From Flavobacteriaceae bacterium (GTDB taxonomy: Bacteria; Bacteroidota; Bacteroidia; Flavobacteriales; Flavobacteriaceae): a DNA stretch of 64,000 nucleotides. The stretch's first letter is position 1; the number at the start of each line of letters is the position of its first letter. Location: contig SIHP01000001.1 in NCBI GenBank assembly GCA_004762155.1, forward strand, positions 248,001 through 312,000, written 5' to 3'. The position numbers and the translations under genes are program-made. Shown here piece after piece: positions 17,549-26,318 of the stretch. Below the pieces are notes generated by a model. It was not told where the DNA came from and searched no databases. It was given only the letters and a program-made list of their open reading frames with translations.

Positions 17549-18193
17549 TTATTTTTTTAGAAAATTTAAAAAATCTACTCTATCTATTTCACGAGCTCCC
17601 AAACTGGCTAAATGATCATTATATACTTGGCAATCTATTAATTTATACTTGCAAGTATTGACTAAATAAATAAAAGCAACTTTACTCATATTACTTGCTT
17701 TACTGAACATACTCTCACCACAAAAAATCCCATTTCCTAAATCAATTCCATACAACCCACCAACCAATTGCTTATCATTATTAGCGTCTAATTGCCAAAC
17801 CTCAATAGATTTTGCTACACCAATTTTGTGCAAATTAATATACGCTTGTTCCATATCATTAGTTATCCATGTACCATCTTGATCTTTTCTTTCTGCATTT
17901 TTACAATTAAAAATCACTTCTTTAAAAGCTGTATTATCTGTAATTTCAAAAATTCCTTTTTTAAGAATTTGCTTCATCGATTTTGATATTTTCAATTCTT
18001 GAGGAAACAACACCATTCTTTCTGGCGGACTATACCAAACAATAGGTTCACCTTCATTAAACCAAGGAAAAACACCTTTGCTATAGGCATATATTAATCT
18101 TTCTGAAGATAAATCTCCGCCTAAAGCTATTACACCATCTTCGGTGGCTAATTCATATGGTGGAAATTCTATTTTATCGCTTAACCAAATCAT
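17549..18193 (-). CDS. aat: Leucyl/phenylalanyl-tRNA--protein transferase
   Basis: This is the Aat enzyme, which moves Leu or Phe from tRNA to the N-terminus of proteins with basic N-terminal residues and so marks them for ClpS/ClpAP. The family pattern is clear: FPP near the start, GGDLSSERLIYAYSKGVFPW, then WYSPPERMVLF, then the core GGLYGIDLGNGIFCGESMFS and a C-terminal LIDCQVYNDHLASLGA. The length of 214 matches the family. A TACTTTTG element ends only 4 nt before the ATG, so the mRNA leader is probably extremely short or absent. Confidence 0.95.
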   Translation of the reverse strand: MIWLSDKIEFPPYELATEDGVIALGGDLSSERLIYAYSKGVFPWFNEGEPIVWYSPPERMVLFPQELKISKSMKQILKKGIFEITDNTAFKEVIFNCKNAERKDQDGTWITNDMEQAYINLHKIGVAKSIEVWQLDANNDKQLVGGLYGIDLGNGIFCGESMFSKASNMSKVAFIYLVNTCKYKLIDCQVYNDHLASLGAREIDRVDFLNFLKK

Positions 18194-18197
18194 TTCG

Positions 18198-18205
18198 CAA
18201 AAGTA
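18198..18205 (-). promoter_or_regulatory. Bacteroidota -7 promoter element of aat
   Basis: TACTTTTG on the minus strand (18205 to 18198) matches TAnnTTTG. A TTG sits 16 nt upstream, inside the terminator palindrome. Only 4 nt separate the element from the aat ATG. Confidence 0.55.
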
Positions 18206-18212
18206 TAAACAA

Positions 18213-18238
18213 AAACCTTAACAAATTTGTTAAGGTTT
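18213..18238 (-). terminator. Terminator of the PL6 lyase gene
   Basis: A perfect 26-bp palindrome (AAACCTTAACAAA and its complement) lies about 30 bp after the lyase stop codon and is followed on the minus strand by T-rich sequence. It overlaps the upstream part of the aat promoter. Confidence 0.7.
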
Positions 18239-18267
18239 CTGAATCTTGGGAATTATCAAATTAATTA

Positions 18268-20799
18268 CTAATGCTGAACAATAATCATTTTTGACTTACT
18301 GTAATTTTTGGTGCTTGATACCTTAACAAGATACAATCCGTTTCCTATGCTTGAAGTATCAATCGTTAAATTTTGCGTTGTGTTATCTACTTTATGAGAA
18401 ACTAGTATTTTACCTTCTAAGTTTATTATTTCTACCTTACTGATATCTGTATTTAAATTCTTAACATACAATAATTCTTTTGCTGGTATTGGATACATTA
18501 ACATGTTAGTTAAATCATTATCTTCAACAGACAAACTACTATCTTCTTTATAAAATTCAATTTCTTTTATTGTGTTCCAATCACTAGGTCTTGCTGGTTG
18601 TCCGTAACCAATGATTTTTACATATTTAACATCTTCCATAACAACTGGTAAAGTAAATAACTCAAATTCTCCAGTACTGTTACTTGTTAAATTCCCATCA
18701 TCATTTCCTTCATTTGGAAATGCGTTTGTAAAATCAGACTCTTCAATTCCTGTTGTAGAAACCCAAATTTGAAATTCATAGGTTTTTCCACTTGTTGTTG
18801 CAAAATCAACCAAGGCTAAATCAAAAGCACCACCTAAATTATAAATAATCTCTCCAGGAACTCCTTCTCCAGACCATTGGGTATCAAAATCTTTATCTAA
18901 ACTATTCGCTGCTACGTTATTTTTTGTATCGGTAACTTCTTCAGCAAATACATAAGCAACAGTTACATTATCGTTTTCAGATTCATCATTTATTAAAATA
19001 AAATCTAATCTAGGATCTGGAGCTTCTGCACCATTTTGACTAACATTTACTGTTCTTGTTATGTCACCTCCTACTTGTGTAAAAGTTATACTTCCATTTC
19101 TACTTACAAAATCTTCATTTTCTGTTACTGAAACCACAACTGTTGCATTTGCAGTTCCTGAATTAATATCAATACTAATCCAATTGTCATTTGAAACAGC
19201 ATTCCAATTAACATTTGCATTAACAAAAACCTCACTATTACCTGCTTCTGCTGTAAAAGCAGACAAACTACTTACAGATAATGCATCAACCACCTCAATT
19301 GTACAAACTGGATTAGTAATTGTAACTCCTAAATAGTTTAAAAAACATGCTCCTATTCCATCACCAACCATAGCGTCTGTAACTGGTTCGTATGTTCCCA
19401 TATCTGCACCTTTACCATCAGCTCCTGAAAAATTAAAAACCTCCCCATTACTTGTTGTTGCTATTCCTGTTTCTTCTGTAAATCCTGTTGTTGTTTCACC
19501 TAAAGTTGTTCCATTATAAACATTTCCTGTATATGTTAATGCAGTTCCTAGACTTGAAAACGATGGTGCTGTATCTCCTGAAATAACAGGTGTTATATTT
19601 GGAGAACTTGTATCAAAATAAATTAAATTATTCATTACAGTTCCAGTAACATCATTTGACCCTTTATCTATATTATAAAATAAAGGAGCATTTGTATTTA
19701 TAATTGTATTGTTAGCAAGTGTAATATTCTCTGCTTTTTGATATCCGTTTGATACATTTGTAGATGTACAAACAACTGCATTACTATCTCCACCACCTAA
19801 AAATGTTATTCCATTATTCCATTTTGCTTGATCAACTACTGTTATACAATCTTGAATATAATTATTAGTAATTGAATGGTTGCTGTCTACTATTCGAATC
19901 CCTCCTGTTCCATCTACATTTTCTCCTAAAAAATAATTTCCATCAACTGTAGCATTAGCACCATGACGCAACACTAAAGAACCTCTACATCTTCTAAAAG
20001 TATTATTTGTATATATATTATTTGCACTCTTGTTAGTTATAATCTCATTTTCACCATCGGCCTCAACAAAATAATTATTACTTACTGTAGTTCTAGAATT
20101 TACATTCTGAAACTCACTTGTACCAACACGTATTGTTTCACTGTCACCCGAATTAGATAATGTATTATCAATTTTTGCATATTTATAAAAATAATTATTG
20201 CTAATTGTATGACCAACTTCGTTACACCTAGTATTTGTAACTTCATCATCTGGAGATGCATTATACTCCAACTCTACCAAAACCAAAGCACCAGCACTTG
20301 GTTTATTCATAAAAGAACAATTTATAACTGTATTGTATGTTCCATATAACACAATCCATCTATGTTTTACACTTGTTCCTGCTGTTTCATCGTCTGGATC
20401 AACTTGTAAGCCATCAATTGCACAATTTTGAATTGTACTGTTGTTTGCATAAATTGAACTATTTCTAAATTCTATAAAGTTACTTGCTCCATAACCACCT
20501 TTCCAATGAAAACCATCTACAACAAGAAAATCTCCACCAATGCTTATTTTTAAACCTCCATTAAATACAACTCCTCCTGGAGTTTGTGGCCTAAACGTAA
20601 TAGGAGCTGCTGCAGTACCTGTTCCTAAAAATTTAATTCTTGCATCGGAATCATAAGTTCCATCTGCCAAAATAACAATATCACCAGCTTCTAAAGATAA
20701 AGCAGTAAGTTCTTCTGGATCTGAAATATTAAAAGTAGTTTGACTAACAATTGTTAGTGACGCTAAAAAAAAGAAAAAAAAGTAATTTATTTTATTCAT
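18268..20799 (-). CDS. PL6 polysaccharide (alginate) lyase with T9SS sorting domain
   Basis: The 843-residue secreted protein has a signal peptide followed by a right-handed beta-helix of polysaccharide lyase family 6 (about residues 22-420). The catalytic Lys and Arg are visible in EIITNKSANN (K257) and SLVLRHG (R278), the equivalents of the chondroitinase B pair. A BACON-like beta-sandwich follows (about 503-590, WNAVSNDNWISID...GSITFTQ), then a discoidin-like carbohydrate-binding region (about 610-750). The last 75 residues are a type A T9SS sorting domain. PL6 enzymes cut alginate or chondroitin; alginate is more likely in a marine flavobacterium. It is not in a PUL here: no SusC/D is adjacent. 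Confidence 0.9.
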   Translation of the reverse strand: MNKINYFFFFFLASLTIVSQTTFNISDPEELTALSLEAGDIVILADGTYDSDARIKFLGTGTAAAPITFRPQTPGGVVFNGGLKISIGGDFLVVDGFHWKGGYGASNFIEFRNSSIYANNSTIQNCAIDGLQVDPDDETAGTSVKHRWIVLYGTYNTVINCSFMNKPSAGALVLVELEYNASPDDEVTNTRCNEVGHTISNNYFYKYAKIDNTLSNSGDSETIRVGTSEFQNVNSRTTVSNNYFVEADGENEIITNKSANNIYTNNTFRRCRGSLVLRHGANATVDGNYFLGENVDGTGGIRIVDSNHSITNNYIQDCITVVDQAKWNNGITFLGGGDSNAVVCTSTNVSNGYQKAENITLANNTIINTNAPLFYNIDKGSNDVTGTVMNNLIYFDTSSPNITPVISGDTAPSFSSLGTALTYTGNVYNGTTLGETTTGFTEETGIATTSNGEVFNFSGADGKGADMGTYEPVTDAMVGDGIGACFLNYLGVTITNPVCTIEVVDALSVSSLSAFTAEAGNSEVFVNANVNWNAVSNDNWISIDINSGTANATVVVSVTENEDFVSRNGSITFTQVGGDITRTVNVSQNGAEAPDPRLDFILINDESENDNVTVAYVFAEEVTDTKNNVAANSLDKDFDTQWSGEGVPGEIIYNLGGAFDLALVDFATTSGKTYEFQIWVSTTGIEESDFTNAFPNEGNDDGNLTSNSTGEFELFTLPVVMEDVKYVKIIGYGQPARPSDWNTIKEIEFYKEDSSLSVEDNDLTNMLMYPIPAKELLYVKNLNTDISKVEIINLEGKILVSHKVDNTTQNLTIDTSSIGNGLYLVKVSSTKNYSKSKMIIVQH

Positions 20800-20830
20800 T
20801 ATAAAGTAATCTTAAAAGTTAGTTAGATAT

Positions 20831-20855
20831 CTGGTTAACCAGATTGGTTGACCAA
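20831..20855. promoter_or_regulatory. Tandem TGGTTNACCA palindromes, putative operator
   Basis: CTGGTTAACCAG (20831-20842) and TTGGTTGACCAA (20844-20855) are adjacent 12-bp palindromes sharing TGGTTNACCA. They lie 31-56 bp upstream of the lyase start codon, a fitting place for a dimeric regulator of alginate use. The regulator is not in the window. Confidence 0.6.
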
Positions 20856-21032
20856 TATATGTTCTTTTTTTATAAAAACACAAAATATTAACCTTTTTAA
20901 ATACATAAATCAAAAAAATTAACATTTAAAGAAACAAATTAAAACTTTAAACCTCTAAAAATTAATCCAAAACAATTAATTCTAAATGAAAGAAACCCAT
21001 TAATAATAAAATAATTATCATGCTATTTTAAG

Positions 21033-21040
21033 TACTTTTG
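21033..21040 (+). promoter_or_regulatory. Bacteroidota -7 promoter element
   Basis: TACTTTTG matches TAnnTTTG and ends 4 nt before the ATG of the FAD oxidoreductase gene. The spacing equals that upstream of aat. No -33 TTG was found at 17-20 nt. Confidence 0.5.
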
Positions 21041-21044
21041 CATT

Positions 21045-22601
21045 ATGATAAAAGAAATACAGCTTCGTGTAAATCTATTTGAAGAAAAACAGACTTCTAT
21101 TTTAGAAAGAAAGGCAGCTAAGCAATTAGCAATAAAAACCTCCGAAATTTCTGGAGTTAAAGTTTTACGAAAATCTATTGATGCTCGCAAAAAACAAATT
21201 GTCTTTAATTATAAAGTAGCTGTTTTTATAAATGAAGAAATTCCTAATTCACCAGATTATATTTTTGACTATAAAGATGTTTCTTCAGCAAAAGAAGTAC
21301 ATATTATAGGTTTTGGACCAGCTGGAATGTATGCTGCATTGCGCTGTATTGAATTAGGTTATAAACCAATAGTTTTAGAGCGCGGAAAAAATGTTCAAGA
21401 TCGTAGACGTGATTTGCGTGCTATAAACCAGTTTCATGAAGTTAACGAAGATTCTAATTATTGTTTTGGAGAAGGTGGTGCAGGTACTTATTCAGACGGA
21501 AAATTATACACTAGAAGCCTAAAACGAGGTGATGTACGTAGAATTTTTGAAAACTTGGTTTACCATGGAGCAACTGAACAAATATTAATAGATGCTCACC
21601 CTCATATTGGAACCAATAAATTGCCTAAAATAATTCAGAATATTCGTGAGAATATTTTAAAATACGGTGGAGAAATTCACTTTGAAACCAGAGTTGTAGA
21701 TTTTATCATTAAAAATAATAAACTAAAAGCTGTTCAATTACAAAACGGAACAGAAATGACTGTAAATTCTGTTATTTTGGCTACTGGCCATTCTTCTAGA
21801 GATATTTACGAATTATTACATAAAAAAGATATTCTTTTAAAAGCAAAATCATTTGCAATGGGAGTTCGTGTAGAACATCCTCAAGAAATTATTGACCAAA
21901 TTCAATATAGTTGTTCTGGTGAAAGAGATGAATTATTACCGGCTGCTGCATATAGTTTAGTACATCAAGTTAATAATCGTGGTGTATATTCTTTTTGTAT
22001 GTGTCCAGGTGGATTTATTGTTCCTGCTGCAACTGCAAATGGAGAAGTTGTTGTTAATGGAATGTCTCCGTCTCGTAGAAATAATAAATTTGCAAATTCT
22101 GGTATTGTTGTAGAAATTAATATTGATAAAGATTTGCCTAAATATGAACATCATGGTGTTTTAAAAGGACTACAGTTTCAAAAAGATTTAGAAAAAATAG
22201 CTTTTAATGCAGGAGGAAGAAGTCAGGTTGCACCCGCGCAACGACTTACCGATTTTGTTGAGGGACGTTTATCTTCATCCTTAAATGAAACTTCATATCA
22301 ACCAGGATTAAATTCTTCACCAATGCATTCTATTTTACCAAAAATCATTGGAGGCAGATTACGTAAAGGTTTTGCTGCTTTTGGAAAAAAAATGCACGGA
22401 TATTACACCGCGGAAGCCAATATTATTGGAGTTGAATCTAGAACTTCTTCACCAGTTAATATTCCTAGAAAAGAAAACTTAGAACATCCGCAAATTCAAG
22501 GATTATTCCCTTGCGGTGAAGGTGGCGGATATGCTGGTGGAATTATTTCTGCAGCAATGGATGGTGAACGTTGTGCTGAAGCTGCAATAGCTTTATTATA
22601 G
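21045..22601 (+). CDS. FAD-dependent oxidoreductase (COG2509-type dehydrogenase)
   Basis: The 518-residue protein has an N-terminal RNA-binding-like alpha/beta region (about 1-85), followed by an FAD-binding Rossmann motif GFGPAGMYAALRCIELG (about residues 90-106). The flavin-site segment GEGGAGTYSDGKLYTR and the C-terminal FPCGEGGGYAGGIISAAMDG complete the fold. This set is the uncharacterised FAD-dependent dehydrogenase family COG2509, found widely in Bacteroidota. Substrate unknown; cytoplasmic. It starts directly behind a TACTTTTG element. Confidence 0.9.
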   Translation: MIKEIQLRVNLFEEKQTSILERKAAKQLAIKTSEISGVKVLRKSIDARKKQIVFNYKVAVFINEEIPNSPDYIFDYKDVSSAKEVHIIGFGPAGMYAALRCIELGYKPIVLERGKNVQDRRRDLRAINQFHEVNEDSNYCFGEGGAGTYSDGKLYTRSLKRGDVRRIFENLVYHGATEQILIDAHPHIGTNKLPKIIQNIRENILKYGGEIHFETRVVDFIIKNNKLKAVQLQNGTEMTVNSVILATGHSSRDIYELLHKKDILLKAKSFAMGVRVEHPQEIIDQIQYSCSGERDELLPAAAYSLVHQVNNRGVYSFCMCPGGFIVPAATANGEVVVNGMSPSRRNNKFANSGIVVEINIDKDLPKYEHHGVLKGLQFQKDLEKIAFNAGGRSQVAPAQRLTDFVEGRLSSSLNETSYQPGLNSSPMHSILPKIIGGRLRKGFAAFGKKMHGYYTAEANIIGVESRTSSPVNIPRKENLEHPQIQGLFPCGEGGGYAGGIISAAMDGERCAEAAIALL

Positions 22602-22616
22602 TTATAATATATTCTA

Positions 22617-22646
22617 TTGTATATTAAGAATTACCTTGTATTTTTG
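22617..22646 (+). promoter_or_regulatory. Full Bacteroidota promoter (TTG-N19-TATTTTTG)
   Basis: A -33 TTG at 22617-22619 is followed after exactly 19 nt by TATTTTTG at 22639-22646, both elements of the primary sigma factor consensus. It shows that translation of the next gene starts at 22681, not at the in-frame ATG at 22636, which lies inside the promoter. Confidence 0.75.
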
Positions 22647-22680
22647 TGTGCTTACAAAACACACCACATTAAAAAATAAA

Positions 22681-23307
22681 ATGGATAAGAAAAAAAATAA
22701 AAAGAAATCGACAAAACCTCATTTTGAGCGTTTGCATAACTACTACCAACGTACGGGGTTTTATATGTTTTTATGGGAAAGCTTAAAGAAAGCTTTTTTA
22801 CCTATTGTTATTGCAGTAGTTGGTTTAATTCTATTTAATAGTTATGTATATAATATTAATGATGGATTACAGAAAATGACAGAAACTTTTTCTCGAGTTG
22901 GTATTTTAACTACTTTCTATATTTCTGAAACCATATTAGGTTTAGTACCTCCAGAAATTTTTATTGCTTGGTCTAAAAAAACACCAACACCTGTTTTAAA
23001 TTTATCTTTACTTGCCACATTGTCTTACCTTGGCGGAATTACTTCTTATTTTTTAGGAAAAGCTTCTTTAAAAATTGCTAGTGTAAAAGAATATTTAGAG
23101 GTTAAAATGGCTAAAAATTTAAAAAACACAAGTAAATGGGGTGGTTTATTAATTATTGCAGGTGCATTATTACCTTTACCTTTTGCTATTAGTTGTTTAA
23201 CTGCTGGAATGATTAAATATCCTTTTAAGAAAGTTCTTTTATTTGGTTTATTTCGTTTTTTGCGTTTTGCTATTTATGCTTCAGTAATATTTTCAATGGT
23301 TAAATAA
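22681..23307 (+). CDS. VTT/YqaA-type inner membrane protein
   Basis: The protein of about 208 residues begins with a lysine-rich cytoplasmic segment (MDKKKNKKKS). Five or so hydrophobic helices follow, with GLVPPEIFIAW and a late GALLPLPFAISCLTAGMIKYP segment that resemble the SNARE-associated/VTT (DedA, YqaA) family. Members of that family are implicated in lipid scrambling or transport; the role here is not known. The start was placed at 22681 because a full promoter covers the upstream in-frame ATG. The DUF1456 gene follows after 25 bp and is probably cotranscribed. Confidence 0.75.
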   Translation: MDKKKNKKKSTKPHFERLHNYYQRTGFYMFLWESLKKAFLPIVIAVVGLILFNSYVYNINDGLQKMTETFSRVGILTTFYISETILGLVPPEIFIAWSKKTPTPVLNLSLLATLSYLGGITSYFLGKASLKIASVKEYLEVKMAKNLKNTSKWGGLLIIAGALLPLPFAISCLTAGMIKYPFKKVLLFGLFRFLRFAIYASVIFSMVK

Positions 23308-23332
23308 AAAACAATATTATAAATTTATACAT

Positions 23333-23587
23333 ATGCCTGGATTATCAAACAATGACATTTTTAAAAAATTACGTGTAGCTCATAAACTTCGTGATACTGA
23401 TATTGTTGCTATTTGTGCTTTAGTAGATTTTAAAGTTTCAAAAGGTGAATTAGGTGCTTTTTTTAGAAGTGAAGAACATCCTAAATACATGGAGTGTGGA
23501 GATCAAATTTTACGTAATTTCTTAAATGGTCTAATCATACATCTACGTGGACCAATGCCTCCAAAAAAACAACCAACAAAAAAATAA
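23333..23587 (+). CDS. DUF1456 protein, single-repeat form
   Basis: The 84-residue protein matches one DUF1456 unit (NNDIFKKLRVAHKLRDTDI, then SKGELGAFFRSEEHPKY, then DQILRNFLNGLI). The E. coli homologue YehS has two such units in about 156 residues, whereas this one has one unit plus a short proline/lysine tail. The function is unknown; the family is cytoplasmic and helical. It follows the VTT gene by 25 bp and ends at a strong terminator. Confidence 0.85.
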   Translation: MPGLSNNDIFKKLRVAHKLRDTDIVAICALVDFKVSKGELGAFFRSEEHPKYMECGDQILRNFLNGLIIHLRGPMPPKKQPTKK

Positions 23588-23618
23588 CCTTGTTATTTTT
23601 TATGTGAAATTATAAAAC

Positions 23619-23650
23619 AAAAAAGAGCGCAAAATTTGCGCTCTTTTTTA
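23619..23650. terminator. Bidirectional terminator between convergent genes
   Basis: AAAGAGCGCAAA and TTTGCGCTCTTT form a perfect GC-rich stem (for this genome) with A runs before and T runs after. It serves the DUF1456 gene on + and the DUF3127 gene on -. Confidence 0.9.
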
Positions 23651-23692
23651 TTCTTTTTTGTTAACTTTTCTAATTCTTAATGAAGAAAAATA

Positions 23693-24064
23693 CTAGAAAG
23701 GTAAATCATCTGGCTCATTAGCAGATAAATCTGGTGCTGGCGCAAAAGAATCTGCTGGAGGAACATTACTTGCTGCTCCTGCTCCTTGTGCTAAACTTTC
23801 TATTCTCCATCCTTGTATAGAATTAAAATATCTTGCTTCTCCTTCTGGATTGATCCATTCACGTCCACGAATGTTAATTGATATTTTTACGTCTTGACCA
23901 ACTTTATATGTGTTTAATATATCACATTTATCTTGGATAAATTCTACCAAAATCATTTGTGGATATTGCTCATCAGTAGTTACTACTAAATCACGTTTTC
24001 TAAATCCGTTACTACCAAAAGTTTGTGTTTCGTTGATTACCTTAATCTTTCCTATTATTTCCAT
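23693..24064 (-). CDS. DUF3127 protein with SSB-like C-terminal tip
   Basis: The 123-residue protein is a DUF3127 member with an OB-fold-like core (about residues 1-90: IIGKIKVINETQTFG...GQDVKISINIRGREW). A flexible Ala/Pro-rich linker follows, and the last residues are EPDDLPF. Single-stranded DNA-binding proteins end in the same acidic-hydrophobic tip (DDDIPF), which recruits repair proteins. This suggests a nucleic-acid or repair role, but it is an inference from the tail and the fold. It lies 8 bp after the flavin reductase gene in the same direction. Confidence 0.85.
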   Translation of the reverse strand: MEIIGKIKVINETQTFGSNGFRKRDLVVTTDEQYPQMILVEFIQDKCDILNTYKVGQDVKISINIRGREWINPEGEARYFNSIQGWRIESLAQGAGAASNVPPADSFAPAPDLSANEPDDLPF

Positions 24065-24072
24065 GTCCGTAT

Positions 24073-24933
24073 CTATTTAATTAAAAGCACTTTCCACGCG
24101 CTTTCTACATCATTTTCATTTAAATATTCTTGTGCAAATGTATGTTTTTTTTCTTCTGAAATCTCTAAAAACTTTGGATGATCTTTTGTAAAGTTATTAA
24201 CAGCTTCTTTAGTTGGCAACTCTTCTATATTACCTAATAAACCTAAATTATTCCCTGTTAAGATACTACTGTTTCTTATGTCAAACGGAATTTTATCTAC
24301 TCCAATACCTAAAGTACTAATTGGTTTTGGTATTTCAAAAAAACCATCTCTTGCTCTGGTATAAAAATTACCTCCTGCTCTAGCTACTAAATCTATTTTA
24401 TATTGATCAATACCTCCGTTATCATCTAAAACATCTTTATTAACATGCAATTTTACAACTTCACAAACAATTAAATTTCCAGCACCACCTTCTTTTCCTG
24501 TATAAATTATATCATTTACTTTACATTCAAACTGTACAGGAGATTCTGCAACTCTAAATGGTTTTACAACATCCGAAGCCAACATTGTTAATCCTGCTTT
24601 TTCAAACTCATTTACTCCTTTTGCATACATACTGCTGCTTAACGACATTTGTTGTACAATATTATAATTTACAATATTTATAACAACTTCTTTAACATCT
24701 TCTACATTGTCTAACGTATGTTTTGTTGTATTATTTCTTACACTTCTTGCTGGTGAAAAAATTAAAACTGGTGGATTTGCTCCAAAAACATTAAAAAAAC
24801 TAAATGGCGATAAATTTGGTTTCCCATCTTTATCAATAGTACTTGCAAAAGCGATTGGTCTTGGTGCAATAGCACCTAATAAGTATTTATGAAGTTCACC
24901 TGTAGATATGTCTTTTGGGTTAATTGATATCAT
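24073..24933 (-). CDS. Flavin reductase family protein (FMN-binding split barrel)
   Basis: The 286-residue protein carries the split-barrel FMN-binding signature near the N-terminus (LLGAIAPRPIAFASTIDKDG, NLSPFSFFNVFGANPPVLIF, then NNTTKHTLDNV). Members reduce flavin with NAD(P)H or act as flavoprotein partners of oxygenases. The C-terminal 100 residues are longer than in short flavin reductases and are typical of the branch found in Bacteroidota. Cytoplasmic; the DUF3127 gene follows by 8 bp. Confidence 0.9.
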   Translation of the reverse strand: MISINPKDISTGELHKYLLGAIAPRPIAFASTIDKDGKPNLSPFSFFNVFGANPPVLIFSPARSVRNNTTKHTLDNVEDVKEVVINIVNYNIVQQMSLSSSMYAKGVNEFEKAGLTMLASDVVKPFRVAESPVQFECKVNDIIYTGKEGGAGNLIVCEVVKLHVNKDVLDDNGGIDQYKIDLVARAGGNFYTRARDGFFEIPKPISTLGIGVDKIPFDIRNSSILTGNNLGLLGNIEELPTKEAVNNFTKDHPKFLEISEEKKHTFAQEYLNENDVESAWKVLLIK

Positions 24934-25012
24934 TACTTTTGTTTTTCTTAATATGTAAAGATACTACGCTTTTACAAATTAAGTTATAATTGATAATGGT
25001 TATATTTAGCAA

Positions 25013-26164
25013 ATGAATTTTTCAAACAGCACATTTTGGCTTAAACGTATTGTCGTTTTAATTTCTATAAGTATCGTTTCTTTAATTTTATGGAATACTT
25101 ATATCTTTTTTCAAAAATTTAAGGAGGAAGAACGAAGTAAAATGGAAGTTTTTGCTTCTGCTTTAGAAGAATTTGTTAAAAATCAAGATTTAAATGATGA
25201 CTTTAATGTTGAAACTAAAATTTTTGCTAGTATAGATAACATTCCACTAATTTTAACTGATGCAGATGGAGAGATTATTGACTCTAAAAATTTAGATCCT
25301 AAAAAAATTACAAATGATGCTTATTTAGCCGAACAGTTAAGTATTATGAAGAGGCAAAATCCTCCTATAGAAATAAATTATAAAGATATTATTAAGCAGT
25401 TTGTTTATTACAAAAACTCAGATCTTTTGGATAAATTAAAATATTACCCATTAGCACTTCTATTAATTTTAGCTTTATTTTTAACCATTATTTATGTTGT
25501 TTTTGAATCTAGTAAAATTGCTGAACAAAATAAACTTTGGACTGGTATGGCAAAAGAAACTGCTCACCAGATTGGTACACCTTTATCGTCTTTATTAGGT
25601 TGGATTGCTATTCTACGACAAGAAAACATTGATCAAATGTATGTTGATGAAATTCAAAAAGATGTTGATCGTTTAAATATTATTGCCAACCGTTTTTCTA
25701 AAATTGGATCACTTCCAGAATTAAAAACAAATGATATTGTTTCTATTACAAAACAAGTTTTTGATTATTTAGAATCTCGTAGTTCTAAACAAATGACTTT
25801 TTCGTTTACAACCTCTAAAGAAGAAATTAAAACAAAAATAAATATTGAATTATTTGGCTGGGTAATTGAAAACCTTATAAAAAATGCAATTGACGCAATG
25901 CAAGGCAAAGGAAGTATTGATGTTGCTATTTCGGAAAATATTAAGTTTGTAAAAATTACCGTTGCAGATACAGGTAAAGGAATTCCTAAAAATCAATTTA
26001 AACAAATATTCAGACCTGGTTTTACAACCAAAAGAAGAGGTTGGGGTTTGGGATTATCTTTAACAAAACGTATTATTAAAGACTACCATAAAGGAGAAGT
26101 ATTTGTAAAAAAATCTGAAATTGGAGTTGGTACAACCTTTCAAATCCATCTGTATAAAACGTAA
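25013..26164 (+). CDS. Membrane sensor histidine kinase (orphan)
   Basis: The 383-residue protein has two membrane helices (about 12-32 and 145-165) enclosing a short periplasmic sensor region. The dimerisation helix has the H-box AKETAHQIGTPLSSLLGW (phospho-acceptor H186). The ATPase domain follows (N-box NLIKNAIDAM, G1 VADTGKGIP, G2 WGLGLSLTKRI). The H-box with IGTPLSS instead of LRTPL is a flavobacterial variant. No response regulator lies next to it. The signal sensed is unknown. Confidence 0.92.
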   Translation: MNFSNSTFWLKRIVVLISISIVSLILWNTYIFFQKFKEEERSKMEVFASALEEFVKNQDLNDDFNVETKIFASIDNIPLILTDADGEIIDSKNLDPKKITNDAYLAEQLSIMKRQNPPIEINYKDIIKQFVYYKNSDLLDKLKYYPLALLLILALFLTIIYVVFESSKIAEQNKLWTGMAKETAHQIGTPLSSLLGWIAILRQENIDQMYVDEIQKDVDRLNIIANRFSKIGSLPELKTNDIVSITKQVFDYLESRSSKQMTFSFTTSKEEIKTKINIELFGWVIENLIKNAIDAMQGKGSIDVAISENIKFVKITVADTGKGIPKNQFKQIFRPGFTTKRRGWGLGLSLTKRIIKDYHKGEVFVKKSEIGVGTTFQIHLYKT

Positions 26165-26168
26165 AAAA

Positions 26169-26318
26169 CTACAGGTTTTTAGCTAAGTGAACAATCATAG
26201 ACTTTTTAACTTCTCTACTTCCTTTCATTCCTAAAAGACTATCTATGTTTTTAAAATATCTATCTAAAAAAAGTTGTTGTTCTTTAATCTCGTCTTGGAT
26301 TTCTTCTTCTCTACTCAT
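26169..26318 (-). CDS. Small 49-residue acidic/basic protein
   Basis: The ATG at 26318 opens a 49-codon frame (MSREEEIQDEIKEQQLFLDR...) with dense charge, no hydrophobic segment and a C-terminal helix (REVKKSMIVHLAKNL). It ends 5 bp from the stop codon of the convergent histidine kinase gene and neatly fills the gap to the next + gene. The composition and position look like a real small protein, probably helical and cytoplasmic. No family is recognised. Confidence 0.55.
   Translation of the reverse strand: MSREEEIQDEIKEQQLFLDRYFKNIDSLLGMKGSREVKKSMIVHLAKNL

Noticed and set aside
22636..22680. Earlier start of the VTT-like membrane protein
   Set aside because: The codons overlap a full TTG-N19-TATTTTTG promoter, so this start would not be transcribed from it.
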